A stretch of DNA of 64,000 bases from CAISIP01 sp038326025. GTDB lineage: Bacteria > Pseudomonadota > Gammaproteobacteria > Burkholderiales > Burkholderiaceae_C. The stretch covers positions 1 through 64,000 of the forward strand of contig JBBQJP010000005.1 of assembly GCA_038326025.1 (NCBI GenBank), written 5' to 3'. Below are positions 45,001-53,350 of the stretch, in pieces. A program made the translations under genes and the position numbers. Position 1 is the first letter of the stretch; every line of letters begins with the position of its first letter. The notes under the pieces were generated by a model. It saw nothing but the letters and a program-made list of their open reading frames with translations, did not search any database and was not told where the DNA came from.

Positions 45001-45266
45001 TTACGGCGCGCCATGATCGGGCTTTCGCGTTCCAGCGGGCGAAAGCGATAACCGTCGAAACGGACCAAGCCATCGCCGGTGGCGATCCAGATCAGACCGG
45101 TTTTGTCCTGGGCCAGTGCAGCGACCACGTCGCGCGGAATGACACCTGCTCCCACCCGCTCAAAGCGGGGCTGTTCGGGCAACGAACCGGCGCTGGCGCC
45201 CTGAATTGCCAGCAAAAACAACAACGCGCATCGCGCGAGTTTGGCTAGCATGGGGAATCGTAGCAT
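42015..45266 (-). CDS. Two-propeller sensor diguanylate cyclase (reg_prop, Y_Y_Y, GGDEF)
   Basis: Membrane sensor that should make cyclic di-GMP. From ATG 45266 (or 45251) it has 1083 residues: signal peptide ending near GASAG; a periplasmic region with about 13-14 short repeats of the type IWVGT..GL.R.D, fitting two seven-bladed propellers; a Y_Y_Y domain (FALE-type stretch SFSLEFAALDYSDP, then YRLDGFDQDW); one membrane helix (WWFRMLALLLAMATIHILVR); a coiled coil; and a C-terminal GGDEF domain. The active motif is GGEEF, and an inhibitory RxxD site (RDTD) lies exactly five residues before it. No histidine kinase domain is present, unlike most propeller sensors. Confidence 0.92.
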   Translation of the reverse strand: MLRFPMLAKLARCALLFLLAIQGASAGSLPEQPRFERVGAGVIPRDVVAALAQDKTGLIWIATGDGLVRFDGYRFRPLERESPIMARRNLGWIRALLPTRDGCLWIGTESDGLSMYDPRTQRVLDLGLDNKEPINGQRSSFPTIRALAEDLDGSIWVGSVGGGVARWDAASRQFTHYRHSSEVGSLPDDRVQALLVDRDGSLWVGGWNGLTRLVRGGTRFEPVASQLVGAQVQALHQASNGGIWVGTHRGDLVVIDPATAQGRSVTRGPDSTGPNGPSVSAIAETPDGEIWVGSVSGVDIHDRKGRALRQLRYDIRKPAGLAGHEVSSMMLDRAGWMWVGGFGIGLQRHNPNNHSIWLRGADLEPGSRLADPSVRSLLQLDNGEVWAATSRGGVAVLDHNLQVIGEVNARALARDGRKSPAVPVSPRVTAMAQTRDGSVWLGMDNALFQVGRNRQPIRSLPTQGGATHFLLAGNEGSLWAATGDGLYRWRPSAFALERVVVKSDRLPLQGAVHVLASGPDGDIWVGTVKGLYRLPHGQTELVPVLSPPGAELGNASIAGLLFDSHHTLWVDTGVAGLHRMSHWDGQLARFDRISERHGIVNRPFGANLMQDQRGRIWTQIHVYDPATDRLTDLTAVDGADLGTGWFGSYALLADGRMLFGGSKGVLVVQPESFDTSGYAPPLVVSEMRVDGQMYPISPIPQDLRIESHQRSFSLEFAALDYSDPVRIRYAYRLDGFDQDWISGGSNHRLASYGNLDPGTYTLHARATNRNGVWSPHELAIRVTVLPRWWQQWWFRMLALLLAMATIHILVRWRTRRLRLSKLALEEKVQQRTAELQRLTTALQESSLTDPLTGLRNRRFLTQHIASDVALTVRAHDNHLKHGATLAVDADLTFFMFDIDHFKDVNDRYGHAAGDAVLTQMCGRLQSVFRDTDYLVRWGGEEFLVVARGTSREFAAELAERARAAVAGEPFDIDGGLRLAKTCSIGFASFPLCLQHPTALGWATVLNVADANLFAVKHAGRDGWIGTLEVRSASLQAVLEAADRPIGKWGPAIEPVVVCSPGLADRLPAAKDGQAPDPARDGTT

Positions 45267-45551
45267 TGGGCAACGTTGTTGCATGGTGCAATTTCGACAG
45301 CAATGGCACCAGATCAGGGATTTTTTGTGGCGCAGCAGCATCACCGGCCGCCAGGCGGGTGATGCCTTGAAAGCGGACAGGTTTCGCCGCCCGCGCGGCG
45401 TCACAAGCTTAAGGCCTGAGCCGAGCGAGCGAACTGACGGCGCAGGAATTGACGCAGGGCAAATCCAGGCGGTATAGCCACCGTCGAGGCGGGCGCAGGC
45501 CCGGTGCGATGGCATGATGGAAAGATGACCTTCGGACCCCGCCACTGACCC

Positions 45552-46586
45552 ATGAACAGCCCGTACTGGATATGGCTGCAGTTCATGGTCTGTGCCGGGT
45601 TGATTGGCTCGGCCGGCTACCAGCTTTCGCGTTATGGCGACGTGATCTCCCGCCGTACCGGCCTGTCAGGCGGCTGGATCGGCATGGCGCTGCTGGCCAC
45701 CGCGACGTCACTGCCCGAGCTCGTCACCGGCATCACCAGCGTGACCGTGGCCAATGCGCCCAATCTGGCGCTGGGCAATGCATTGGGAAGTTGCGTTCTA
45801 AACCTCTTCTTCCTCGTGGTGGTCGATTTCCTGTCGCGCCGCGAGCCGTTGTGGCACCGGGCCAGCCAGGGCCATGTGCTGGCAGCCGGGTTCGGTGTCG
45901 TCATGCTGGGGTTCATGATGGTGAGCCTGCTGGTGAGCCATATGGCCTACCCCGGTGAAAGCCCGTTGCCGGCGTTCCTGGCCAACCTGGGTTTCAGGCT
46001 GGCCACGCCGGTCGTATTCGTGTTGTATCTGGTGGCGATGCGCACGGTGTTCAGTTATGAGCGCTCCCACAAGGTGGACGATCTACTGGAGCGCGACGAG
46101 ACGTTGCCCAGTTTGCGCCAGGCGATGTGGCGTTTCGCGGCTGCGGCTCTGGTGGTGCTGCTCGCGGCATCATGGCTGCCGTTTGTCGCGCTCGAACTGG
46201 CCACGGCGATGGGATGGACCCGCAGTTTCGTCGGCAGCATGTTCGTCGCGCTGGTCACTACCTTGCCTGAACTCGCGGTAACCCTGTCCGCCTTGCGTAT
46301 CGGGGCCGTCGACATGGCCATCGGCAACCTGTTGGGAAGTAATCTGTTCAACGTGGCGATCATTGCCGTAGACGACCTGTTCTACCGCCACGGATCTTTG
46401 CTCAGCGACGGTTCGCTGGTGCATGCGGTCACCGCCGGTTCGGCCATCGTCATGACTGGGCTGGCCATGATCGGCCTTTTTTTCCGGCCGCGTTCGCGTG
46501 TACTGCGTGCGGTTGGCTGGGTCAGTCTGGGCCTGCTGGCCGTCTATCTGCTCAATACCTACGTTCTTTATCTGTATGGCGACTGA
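45552..46586 (+). CDS. Sodium/calcium exchanger (CaCA) family antiporter
   Basis: Inner-membrane cation antiporter of 344 residues with about ten helices. Two inverted alpha-repeats are visible: MALLATATSLPELVTGITSV with GNALGSCVLNLFFLVVVD, and FVALVTTLPELAVTLSALRI with GNLLGSNLFNVAIIAVDD. These are the CaCA signatures with the paired acidic residues. Probable Ca2+ extrusion against Na+ or H+; the ion is inferred. Its end overlaps the P-type ATPase start by 11 bases. Confidence 0.88.
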   Translation: MNSPYWIWLQFMVCAGLIGSAGYQLSRYGDVISRRTGLSGGWIGMALLATATSLPELVTGITSVTVANAPNLALGNALGSCVLNLFFLVVVDFLSRREPLWHRASQGHVLAAGFGVVMLGFMMVSLLVSHMAYPGESPLPAFLANLGFRLATPVVFVLYLVAMRTVFSYERSHKVDDLLERDETLPSLRQAMWRFAAAALVVLLAASWLPFVALELATAMGWTRSFVGSMFVALVTTLPELAVTLSALRIGAVDMAIGNLLGSNLFNVAIIAVDDLFYRHGSLLSDGSLVHAVTAGSAIVMTGLAMIGLFFRPRSRVLRAVGWVSLGLLAVYLLNTYVLYLYGD

Positions 46587-49245
46587 AGACAAACTTGCCA
46601 CTCGCGTCAACGACTGGCATGTGCGCGATGTGCACGAATTGACGGCGCACCACGATGTTGATCCGGCTGTCGGCTTGCCGGCACATGAGGTCGCCAAACG
46701 TGCCACGGTCCACGGCGCCAATGAGTTGCCGGGCAAGGCTCGGCGCAGTCTGTGGGCCCTGGTTATCGATCAATTCAGCGATTTCATGATCCTGGTGCTG
46801 ATCGCCGCTGCGGTGGTGTCGGGTTTGGTGGGTGACCTCGTCGACACCGTGGTGATCCTGGTGATCGTGTTGCTCAATGGCGTGATCGGGCTGATCCAGA
46901 CCTGGCGCGCCGACCAGGCACTGGCGGCGTTGCAGCGTATTTCGGCCGCGCATGCGACGGTTTTGCGCGGGGGCCAGACGCAGCGGGTCGCCGCGCGTGG
47001 ATTGGTGCCGGGCGACATCGTGATGCTCGAGGCCGGCAACAAGGTGCCGGGCGATTTGCGCCTGCTTGAGGCGGCGCAACTCAAAGTGGACGAGTCGGCG
47101 CTCACCGGCGAGTCGGTCACGGTTGATAAACACGCGGGCAGACTCGATGGCGCTGCACATGCGCTGGGCGACCGGCTCAACATGGCGTTCAAGGGAACCA
47201 CCGCCACCCACGGCCGTGCCCGCGGCCTGGTGGTGGCCACCGGCATGGATACCGAAATCGGCCAGGTAGCAGGACTGCTGGAAGACAACCCGAACCAGAC
47301 CACGCCGCTGCAACGCCGGCTGGCGGTTTTTGGCAAGCGTATTGCACTGGCGGTGCTGGGCATCTGCGCCGTATTGTTTGTCGCGGGCCTGTTGCGCGGC
47401 GAGGCGCCGCTGCAGATGTTGCTGGTCGCGATCAGCCTGGCCGTGGCGGCGATTCCCGAGGCCTTGCCGGTGGTGGTGACGGTGCTGCTGGCACTGGGCG
47501 CGCGGCGCATGGTGTCGGTGAATGCGTTGATCCGCTCTTTGCCGTCGGTCGAGACGCTCGGGTCGGTGACCTACATCTGTTCCGACAAGACCGGCACGCT
47601 GACGCAGAACCGCATGCAGGCGCAATGGCTGCAGGTCGACCCACAAGCTGATGCCACCCACTGGGAACGCGACGCGGGTGTCGTGCCCGGTGCCGCGTTC
47701 GCGGAACTGCTGCGTGCTGCGGTGTTGTGCAGCGACGTGACCCGTGGCGCGGACGGCAGCTGGAGGGGTGATCCGACCGAGACCGCATTGACCGACGTGG
47801 CGGGCGAGGCGGGGGTCGACAAGCCGGTGCAGGACGCTGGTTGCCCACGCGCGCATGAGTTGCCGTTCGACTCGGTGCGCAAACGCATGACCACCTTCCA
47901 TCGGGCGGATCAGGGCTTCGTGGCCTATACCAAGGGTGCGCCGGAATCAGTGATCCCGATCTGCGCCGGGCACTGGCGCGGCGCAGATGGCCCCGCGGCC
48001 ATCGATCAGGCGTTATGGCTGGCCCTGGCGAATGCACTGGCCGCGCGCGGCTTGCGCGTGCTGGCACTGGCGCGGCGCGACCATGACGAACTGCCAGCTG
48101 AGGGGGACTCCGGTGACGCCGTCGAATCAGAGCTGCAACTGATCGGCCTGATCGGGCTGATCGATCCACCGCGCCCCGAAGCGACTGCGGCGGTGGCCGA
48201 ATGCAAGGCCGCGGGCATCACGCCGGTGATGATCACCGGCGACCATCCAGCGACCGCACGGGCGATTGCACTGGCTTTGGGCATCGTCGACGACGATCAG
48301 GCCCCGGTGCTGACCGGAGCCGAACTGTCCGTGCTCGATGACGATGCCTTGTCGGGGCGGGTGGTGCATACGCGGGTCTATGCGCGGGTAGATCCACAGC
48401 AGAAGATCCGCATCGTGGAGGCTCTGCAGGCGCGGGGCGAGTTCGTCGCGATGACCGGCGACGGCGTCAACGACGCCCCGGCGCTCAAACGTGCCGACAT
48501 CGGCGTGGCCATGGGCAAGGGCGGCACCGACGTCGCGCGTGAAGCTGCCAGCCTGGTGCTGATGGATGACAACTTCGCCACCATCGTCGGCGCGGTGCGC
48601 GAAGGGCGGCGCATCTACGACAACATCCGCAAGTTCGTGCGCTACACGATGACCAGCAACTCCGGCGAGATCTGGACCATTTTCCTGGCCCCGATGCTGT
48701 TCCTGCCGATACCGCTGCTGCCGATCCACATCCTGTGGGTCAACCTGGTGACCGACGGTTTGCCGGGACTGGCGCTGGCGGCCGAACCGGCCGAGCGCGG
48801 CATCATGCAACGTGCGCCTCGGCCACCGACCGAAAGCCTGTTTGCCCAGGGCATGTGGCAACACATCCTGGGTATAGGCTTGCTGATCGGGGGCTTGTGC
48901 CTGGGCGTGCAGGCCTGGGCCTTGTCCACCGGGCACGCGCACTGGCAAACCATGGTATTTACCGTGTTGACGCTTTCGCAGATGGCCCATGTGATGGCCA
49001 TCCGCTCCGAGACCGAGCCGCTGTGGCGCCTGGGCCTGGGCAGCAACCGGCCGCTGCTGGGCGCGGTGGCGTTGACCTTTGCCTTGCAGATGGCGACGAT
49101 CTACGTTCCGGCGCTCAACCCGATCTTCAAGACACAGCCGTTGACGGCCAGCGAATTGCTGCTATGCCTGGCGCTCTCGGCCGTGGTCTGGCTGGTGGTG
49201 GAGGCCGAAAAGGCCTGGCGCCGGTCGCGGCGGGCATCCGAGTAG
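46576..49245 (+). CDS. P-type cation-transporting ATPase (P2, calcium-type)
   Basis: ATP-driven cation pump, 889 residues from ATG 46576. Order of motifs: cation ATPase N-terminal domain (HHDVDPAVGLPAHEVAKRA), actuator loop DESALTGESVTVDK, membrane helix 4 PEALPVVVTVLLALG, phosphorylation site SDKTGTLTQNRM, nucleotide site KGAPESVIPIC, hinge TGDGVNDAPALKRADIGVAM, and C-terminal helices. PEALP and the overall pattern point to the SERCA/PMR1-like group. Coupling by an 11-base overlap to a CaCA antiporter supports calcium or a similar cation as substrate. Confidence 0.92.
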   Translation: MATEDKLATRVNDWHVRDVHELTAHHDVDPAVGLPAHEVAKRATVHGANELPGKARRSLWALVIDQFSDFMILVLIAAAVVSGLVGDLVDTVVILVIVLLNGVIGLIQTWRADQALAALQRISAAHATVLRGGQTQRVAARGLVPGDIVMLEAGNKVPGDLRLLEAAQLKVDESALTGESVTVDKHAGRLDGAAHALGDRLNMAFKGTTATHGRARGLVVATGMDTEIGQVAGLLEDNPNQTTPLQRRLAVFGKRIALAVLGICAVLFVAGLLRGEAPLQMLLVAISLAVAAIPEALPVVVTVLLALGARRMVSVNALIRSLPSVETLGSVTYICSDKTGTLTQNRMQAQWLQVDPQADATHWERDAGVVPGAAFAELLRAAVLCSDVTRGADGSWRGDPTETALTDVAGEAGVDKPVQDAGCPRAHELPFDSVRKRMTTFHRADQGFVAYTKGAPESVIPICAGHWRGADGPAAIDQALWLALANALAARGLRVLALARRDHDELPAEGDSGDAVESELQLIGLIGLIDPPRPEATAAVAECKAAGITPVMITGDHPATARAIALALGIVDDDQAPVLTGAELSVLDDDALSGRVVHTRVYARVDPQQKIRIVEALQARGEFVAMTGDGVNDAPALKRADIGVAMGKGGTDVAREAASLVLMDDNFATIVGAVREGRRIYDNIRKFVRYTMTSNSGEIWTIFLAPMLFLPIPLLPIHILWVNLVTDGLPGLALAAEPAERGIMQRAPRPPTESLFAQGMWQHILGIGLLIGGLCLGVQAWALSTGHAHWQTMVFTVLTLSQMAHVMAIRSETEPLWRLGLGSNRPLLGAVALTFALQMATIYVPALNPIFKTQPLTASELLLCLALSAVVWLVVEAEKAWRRSRRASE

Positions 49246-49282
49246 CGCGCGCCGCGCCGTCACCCGGCGCGGCGGGCTTGGT

Positions 49283-49301
49283 CGCCGCCCGGTTAGCGGC
49301 G
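49283..49301 (+). terminator. Possible terminator hairpin after the P-type ATPase
   Basis: CGCCGC at 49283-49288 pairs with GCGGCG at 49296-49301 across a 7-base loop, with further G+C pairing outside, 38 bases after the ATPase stop. There is no U run directly after the stem, so it may be weak or rho-assisted. Confidence 0.4.
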
Positions 49302-49344
49302 GGTGCTCGGCGTCTTAATCCCTTCGATCTTGCTCAACTATTCA

Positions 49345-49408
49345 TTGACCTCGGTCAGTGTCAGTCCAATAATGATCCCTTAGTGAATCAACGTTTCATT
49401 AGTGGAAC
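49345..49408 (+). promoter_or_regulatory. Catabolic operon promoter with two palindromes
   Basis: The -35 TTGACC (49345-49350) and the -10 AATAAT (49368-49373) are 17 bases apart, each five of six to consensus. The perfect palindrome TGACC-TC-GGTCA (49346-49357) overlaps the -35. The near-palindrome GTTTCATTAGTGGAAC (49393-49408, 12 of 16 symmetric) lies about 13-28 bases past the predicted transcription start and resembles IclR-type operators in size and form. Either could bind the IclR regulator encoded at 54827. Confidence 0.65.
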
Positions 49409-49450
49409 AAAACTCCCGCACATCAACCTTAGACAGAAAGTTGTACCGGC

Positions 49451-49798
49451 ATGGAACCAGACGATTTGAGCCCCGAATGGCATGACGTCGCATCGCGCGA
49501 CCAACTCGACCCGGACTTTCCCGTCGGCGTCGAAGTCAACGGACAGAACGTGGGCCTGTATCTGCAGGACGACCAGGTGCATGCGTTGGAGGATGTCTGC
49601 CCGCACGCTTACGCCCTGCTGTCCCAGGGATTCCAGGAGAGTGGCCAGATCGAGTGCCCGCTGCATGCGGCGCGGTTCGATATTGCGACCGGCAAATGCC
49701 TGAACGAGATCGGTCAACACGACATCCGCTGTTATCCGGTGAAGGTTGAAGACGGCCGGGTTTCGATCCGGATTCCGATCAAGGTCGAGACGGCCTGA
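49451..49798 (+). CDS. Rieske-type [2Fe-2S] ferredoxin
   Basis: Small electron carrier of 115 residues with one Rieske domain: cluster ligands CPHAYALLSQGF (Cys-x-His near residues 47-49) and CPLHAARFDIATGKCL (Cys-x-x-His near residues 65-68). The pattern is like ferredoxins of ring-hydroxylating dioxygenases. It is the first gene of the cluster, about 13 kb before the terminal Rieske oxygenase at 62516, which it may serve. No reductase gene is visible in the window, so electrons must come from elsewhere. Confidence 0.92.
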   Translation: MEPDDLSPEWHDVASRDQLDPDFPVGVEVNGQNVGLYLQDDQVHALEDVCPHAYALLSQGFQESGQIECPLHAARFDIATGKCLNEIGQHDIRCYPVKVEDGRVSIRIPIKVETA

Positions 49799-49820
49799 AC
49801 CATACGCTAAGACCCACGTC

Positions 49821-50630
49821 ATGAAAATGCATGTTGTCCCCGACGGAGTTCCGGCGATCGAATTCATCGGCGTCGAAAAGCGCTTTGCCGCGCGCGGCAA
49901 GTCCAAGGAAGTCCTGGCCGCACGCGATGTGAGTTTTTCGATCGCGCAAGGCGAAGTGGTGTCCATCATCGGGCCGTCGGGTTGTGGCAAGAGTACCTTG
50001 CTCAACATGGGCTCGGGTCTGGCCCGCACCAGCGCCGGCACCGTCAAGGTGGCCGGGCAGGTGGTCGAAGGTCCGAATGAGCATGTCTCGTTCATGCTGC
50101 AAAAGGACTTGCTGATGCCCTGGCGTTCGATCGCCCAGAATATCGAGTTCGGCCTGGAGCTGCGCGGCGTCAAGGCCGATGCGCGCAAAGTCATATCCGA
50201 ACGCCTGCTAGAGAAATGCCACCTGAAAGGCTTCGGTGCGCACTATCCAAACCAACTCTCCGGCGGCATGCGCCAACGCGCCGCGCTGGCGCGCACGCTG
50301 GCGGTGGATCCGCTGGTGCTGCTGATGGACGAGCCGTTCTCCGCGCTGGACGCGCAAACCAAGATGATCCTGCAGCAGGATCTGGCGCGGACCGTGGCGG
50401 ACGAAGGCAAGACGGTGTTGTTCATCACCCATGATCTGGCCGAAGCCGTGGCGTTGTCCGACCGCATTCTGGTCATGAGCGAGCGGCCCGGCACCATCAT
50501 CGAGCAGATCACCGTCGACATCCCCGGACGCGACAACCCGATGCAGCGGCGCAAGCACGACCGTGCGGGTCCGCTGGTCGGGCAATTGATGGACCTGCTC
50601 AAGCTTGACGCCAACACTGAAGTTCATTGA
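49821..50630 (+). CDS. ABC transporter ATP-binding protein (NitT/TauT/SsuB type)
   Basis: 269 residues from ATG 49821. Walker A GPSGCGKSTLLNMGSG near residues 54-69, the Q-loop in FMLQKDLLMPWRS, the ABC signature LSGGMRQRAALARTLAVDP, Walker B VLLMDEPFSALDAQTK, and the H-loop FITHDLAEAVAL. The MPWRS wording and the neighbours are typical of nitrate/sulfonate/taurine-type importers. The receptor and permease follow directly. Confidence 0.93.
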   Translation: MKMHVVPDGVPAIEFIGVEKRFAARGKSKEVLAARDVSFSIAQGEVVSIIGPSGCGKSTLLNMGSGLARTSAGTVKVAGQVVEGPNEHVSFMLQKDLLMPWRSIAQNIEFGLELRGVKADARKVISERLLEKCHLKGFGAHYPNQLSGGMRQRAALARTLAVDPLVLLMDEPFSALDAQTKMILQQDLARTVADEGKTVLFITHDLAEAVALSDRILVMSERPGTIIEQITVDIPGRDNPMQRRKHDRAGPLVGQLMDLLKLDANTEVH

Positions 50631-50686
50631 CACCCCGCAGCACTGATCGCATCCGTTCCCAATCCACCCGCACCCCAGGAGACCCC

Positions 50687-51691
50687 ATGAAAAACAGCAT
50701 GACCACGACCTTCACACGGCGCGCCTGCCTTGCGCTGTGCGCCGCCGCCACCCTGTCTGCCCCGATGGCAGTCCAGTCCCAGGCACTGCAGGAGGTGACC
50801 TACCTGCTGCCGGCCCCGGGCACCTTGCCGGCATTCGGTCCGTGGATGCTGGCGCAGGCCAAGGGTTACTACAAGGCCGAAGGTCTGGAGGTGAAATTCG
50901 TGACCGGGCGCGGCGGTGTCGACGTGGCCAAACAGGTGGGTGCCGGCAATGCCGTGATCGGCGGCGCCATCGGCGACACCCCCATCATCGCGCGGGCGCA
51001 GGGGATTCCGGTCAAGGCCGTCGCCGTTCTCGGTGCCGGTTCGCTGATGCAGTTGGTCACGCACAAGGACTTGCGCATCGAAAGCCCGCGCGAACTCAAG
51101 GGGCGTACCGCCACCGTGCTGGCTTACACCGACACCACCTACTACGCCTTGCTCGGCATGATGAGTAAAGTGGGTCTGACCAAGGCCGACGTCAACATCC
51201 AGGCGGCTGGACCGGCCGGCGTCTGGCAGCAGTTTGCGGCGCGCAAGTCGGACGCCATGGCCAGCACGCCGGACTGGACCGTCACCGTGATGGAAATGGG
51301 TGCACAGGTCGACATCCTGCCGGCCGACGTGTATTTCAAGAGCATGGCGCAGGCCATCCTGGCGTCGGACGAGACGATCAAAAACAACCCGCAGCTGATC
51401 CAGAAACTGGTGCGCGCGACATTGCGTGGCATGAAGGACATCATGGCCAACCCCAAGGATGCGGCCAAGATTTATGTCGCGCATGTGCAGACACACAAAG
51501 GCAAGGAAGCCTCGATCGAGAAGATGTTCGAGATGTACAACAAGTATGTCTACGCCAACCAGAAGGTGCCCGGCACGATGGATGAAGCGCGGCTGGACGA
51601 TCTGCAAAAGTTCTATGTCGCCAACGGCGTGGTGCCCAGCGCAACTGCACTCAAAGAGCTGTACACCAACCAATTTGTCTCCGGCAAATAG
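50687..51691 (+). CDS. ABC transporter solute-binding protein (NitT/TauT type)
   Basis: Periplasmic receptor, 334 residues from ATG 50687 with CAGGAGACC before it. Signal peptide MTTTFTRRACLALCAAATLS followed by APMAVQSQA. The NMT1/SsuA-like fold is seen in LAQAKGYYKAEGLEVKFVTG, GAIGDTPIIARAQGIPVKAV and QFAARKSDAMASTPDWTVTV. Ligand unknown; the catabolic context suggests an aromatic or heteroaromatic acid. Confidence 0.9.
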   Translation: MKNSMTTTFTRRACLALCAAATLSAPMAVQSQALQEVTYLLPAPGTLPAFGPWMLAQAKGYYKAEGLEVKFVTGRGGVDVAKQVGAGNAVIGGAIGDTPIIARAQGIPVKAVAVLGAGSLMQLVTHKDLRIESPRELKGRTATVLAYTDTTYYALLGMMSKVGLTKADVNIQAAGPAGVWQQFAARKSDAMASTPDWTVTVMEMGAQVDILPADVYFKSMAQAILASDETIKNNPQLIQKLVRATLRGMKDIMANPKDAAKIYVAHVQTHKGKEASIEKMFEMYNKYVYANQKVPGTMDEARLDDLQKFYVANGVVPSATALKELYTNQFVSGK

Positions 51692-51714
51692 GCAACTCCA
51701 AGAGGCTTTCGGAT

Positions 51715-52500
51715 ATGTCTGACAACACCTCGCCGCTGGTCACTGCGGCATGGAGCTTTGCGGTCCTGGTGGTATTTCTATTGCTGTGGGAATACGGCCC
51801 GGGCTGGATCGGCATGCCCGAATTCGTGTTGCCACCACTGAGCCGAGTGGCCGAAGAGGCGGTGCGCATCTGGAACACCGAGCGGCTGATGTGGCATGCC
51901 GGCATCACGGCGCTGGAGGTGGTGATCGGCTTCGTGCTCGGCTCGGCGCTGGGGGCCTTGATCGGTTATGCACTGGGTGTGTCGCCGCGCGTCGAGGCCA
52001 TCCTGTCGCCATACCTGTTGGCGCTGCAGATCGCGCCCAAGGTGGCGTTTGCACCGCTGTTTGTAATGTGGCTGGGCTACACCATCTACCCCAAGATCCT
52101 GGTGGCCATCCTGATCGTGTTTTTCCCGGTGCTGATCAACGTGCTGTCGGCCATGCGCGCCATGGACAGCGACATGATCAATCTGGCGCGTTCGTTCTCG
52201 GCCACGCGCATGCAGGTGTTTCGCATGGTCGAGTATCCGACCACCTTGCCCTCGCTGTTTTCCGGATTGCGCATCGCCAGCACGCTGGCCGTGATCGGCG
52301 TCGTGGTCGGTGAACTGGTGGGCGGCAACATGGGGCTGGGCTTCATGCTGGTGTTCTTCGAGGGCCAGGGCAATACCGCCGCGGTGTTTGTCGTTATAGC
52401 AGCGCTCACCGTGATCGGCATTTTTGCCTACTACGCTGTCGTGCTGGCCGAGCGCAAGGTGCTGCACTACCTGCCGGGCGCGCAACGGCGCATGAATTGA
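51715..52500 (+). CDS. ABC transporter permease (NitT/TauT type)
   Basis: Inner-membrane permease of 261 residues with about six helices. The EAA motif region is FSATRMQVFRMVEYPTTLPS, the conserved cytoplasmic loop that contacts the ATPase. GSALGALIGYALGVSPRVEA is typical of BPD_transp_1 permeases. It completes an ATPase-receptor-permease importer encoded by three consecutive genes. Confidence 0.93.
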   Translation: MSDNTSPLVTAAWSFAVLVVFLLLWEYGPGWIGMPEFVLPPLSRVAEEAVRIWNTERLMWHAGITALEVVIGFVLGSALGALIGYALGVSPRVEAILSPYLLALQIAPKVAFAPLFVMWLGYTIYPKILVAILIVFFPVLINVLSAMRAMDSDMINLARSFSATRMQVFRMVEYPTTLPSLFSGLRIASTLAVIGVVVGELVGGNMGLGFMLVFFEGQGNTAAVFVVIAALTVIGIFAYYAVVLAERKVLHYLPGAQRRMN

Positions 52501-52517
52501 CGGAACGCGGACCCAAC

Positions 52518-53270
52518 ATGGAACAGGAAATCCAACTCAGGGGCCGACGTGTCCTGGTGACCGGTTCGGCTCGCGGCCTGGGCGAGGCTTTTGCTCGCGC
52601 ACTGGTGGCGTCCGGCGCGCAAGTGGTGGTCAGCGACGTGCTGCATGAACGGGGTCAGGCCCTGGCTGCGACGCTCGGCGTCCAGGCACATTACGTGCCG
52701 ATGGACTTGTCGGATGCGGCGGCGATCCGCGCCGGCGTGGACCGGGCGGCCGACGTGATGGGTGGGCTTGACGGGCTGATCAACAACGCCGCCATCACCA
52801 ATTCAGGTGGCCGCAACATGGACCAACTCGAAGCCGACATGTGGGACCGGGTGATGGACGTCAATGTGCGCGGCACCTGGCAGGTGTGTGTGGCCGCGAC
52901 CCCCCATCTGGCAGCGTCGGGCAACGGGCGCATCGTCAACCTGGCGTCGGACACGGCCATGTGGGGCGCACCCCGATTGATGGCCTATATCGCGAGCAAG
53001 GGTGCGGTCATTGCCATGACCCGTGGCATGGCCCGCGAGCTCGGTCCGCAGGGCATTACCGTGAACGCCATCGCGCCCGGCCTGACCCTGGTCGAAGCCA
53101 CCGAATACGTTCCCGAAGATCGCCACGACTATTACCTCAAGGGGCGCGCCGTGCAACGCGCGCAGGTGCCCGAAGACGTGACGGCTGCCGCGCTGTTCCT
53201 GCTCACGCGTGCCAGCGGTTTCATCACCGGTCAGTTGTTGCCGGTCAACGGTGGGTTTGTCATGAATTGA
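52518..53270 (+). CDS. Short-chain dehydrogenase/reductase
   Basis: 250 residues from ATG 52518; a TTG at 52497 is an alternative start. NAD(P)-binding motif TGSARGLGEAFARALV near residues 16-31, the NNAAIT motif, catalytic Ser in IVNLASDTAMWG, and YIASKGAVIAMTRGMAREL (Tyr-x-x-x-Lys). C-terminal GFITGQLLPVNGGFVMN is classical SDR. Within this cluster it could rearomatise a cis-dihydrodiol or oxidise an alcohol intermediate; that is inference. Confidence 0.9.
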   Translation: MEQEIQLRGRRVLVTGSARGLGEAFARALVASGAQVVVSDVLHERGQALAATLGVQAHYVPMDLSDAAAIRAGVDRAADVMGGLDGLINNAAITNSGGRNMDQLEADMWDRVMDVNVRGTWQVCVAATPHLAASGNGRIVNLASDTAMWGAPRLMAYIASKGAVIAMTRGMARELGPQGITVNAIAPGLTLVEATEYVPEDRHDYYLKGRAVQRAQVPEDVTAAALFLLTRASGFITGQLLPVNGGFVMN

Positions 53271-53350
53271 CGGATCGCCAAGGACCGTCCCGCCAGATCG
53301 CGGGGAAAAACGGGATCTGACCCCCATTAAACAAACGGAAAGGACGAATC

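Noticed and set aside
52497..52517. TTG start for the SDR giving a direct overlap with the permease stop
   Set aside because: ATG at 52518 gives a normal SDR N-terminus; the seven extra residues add nothing recognisable. It remains a minor alternative.
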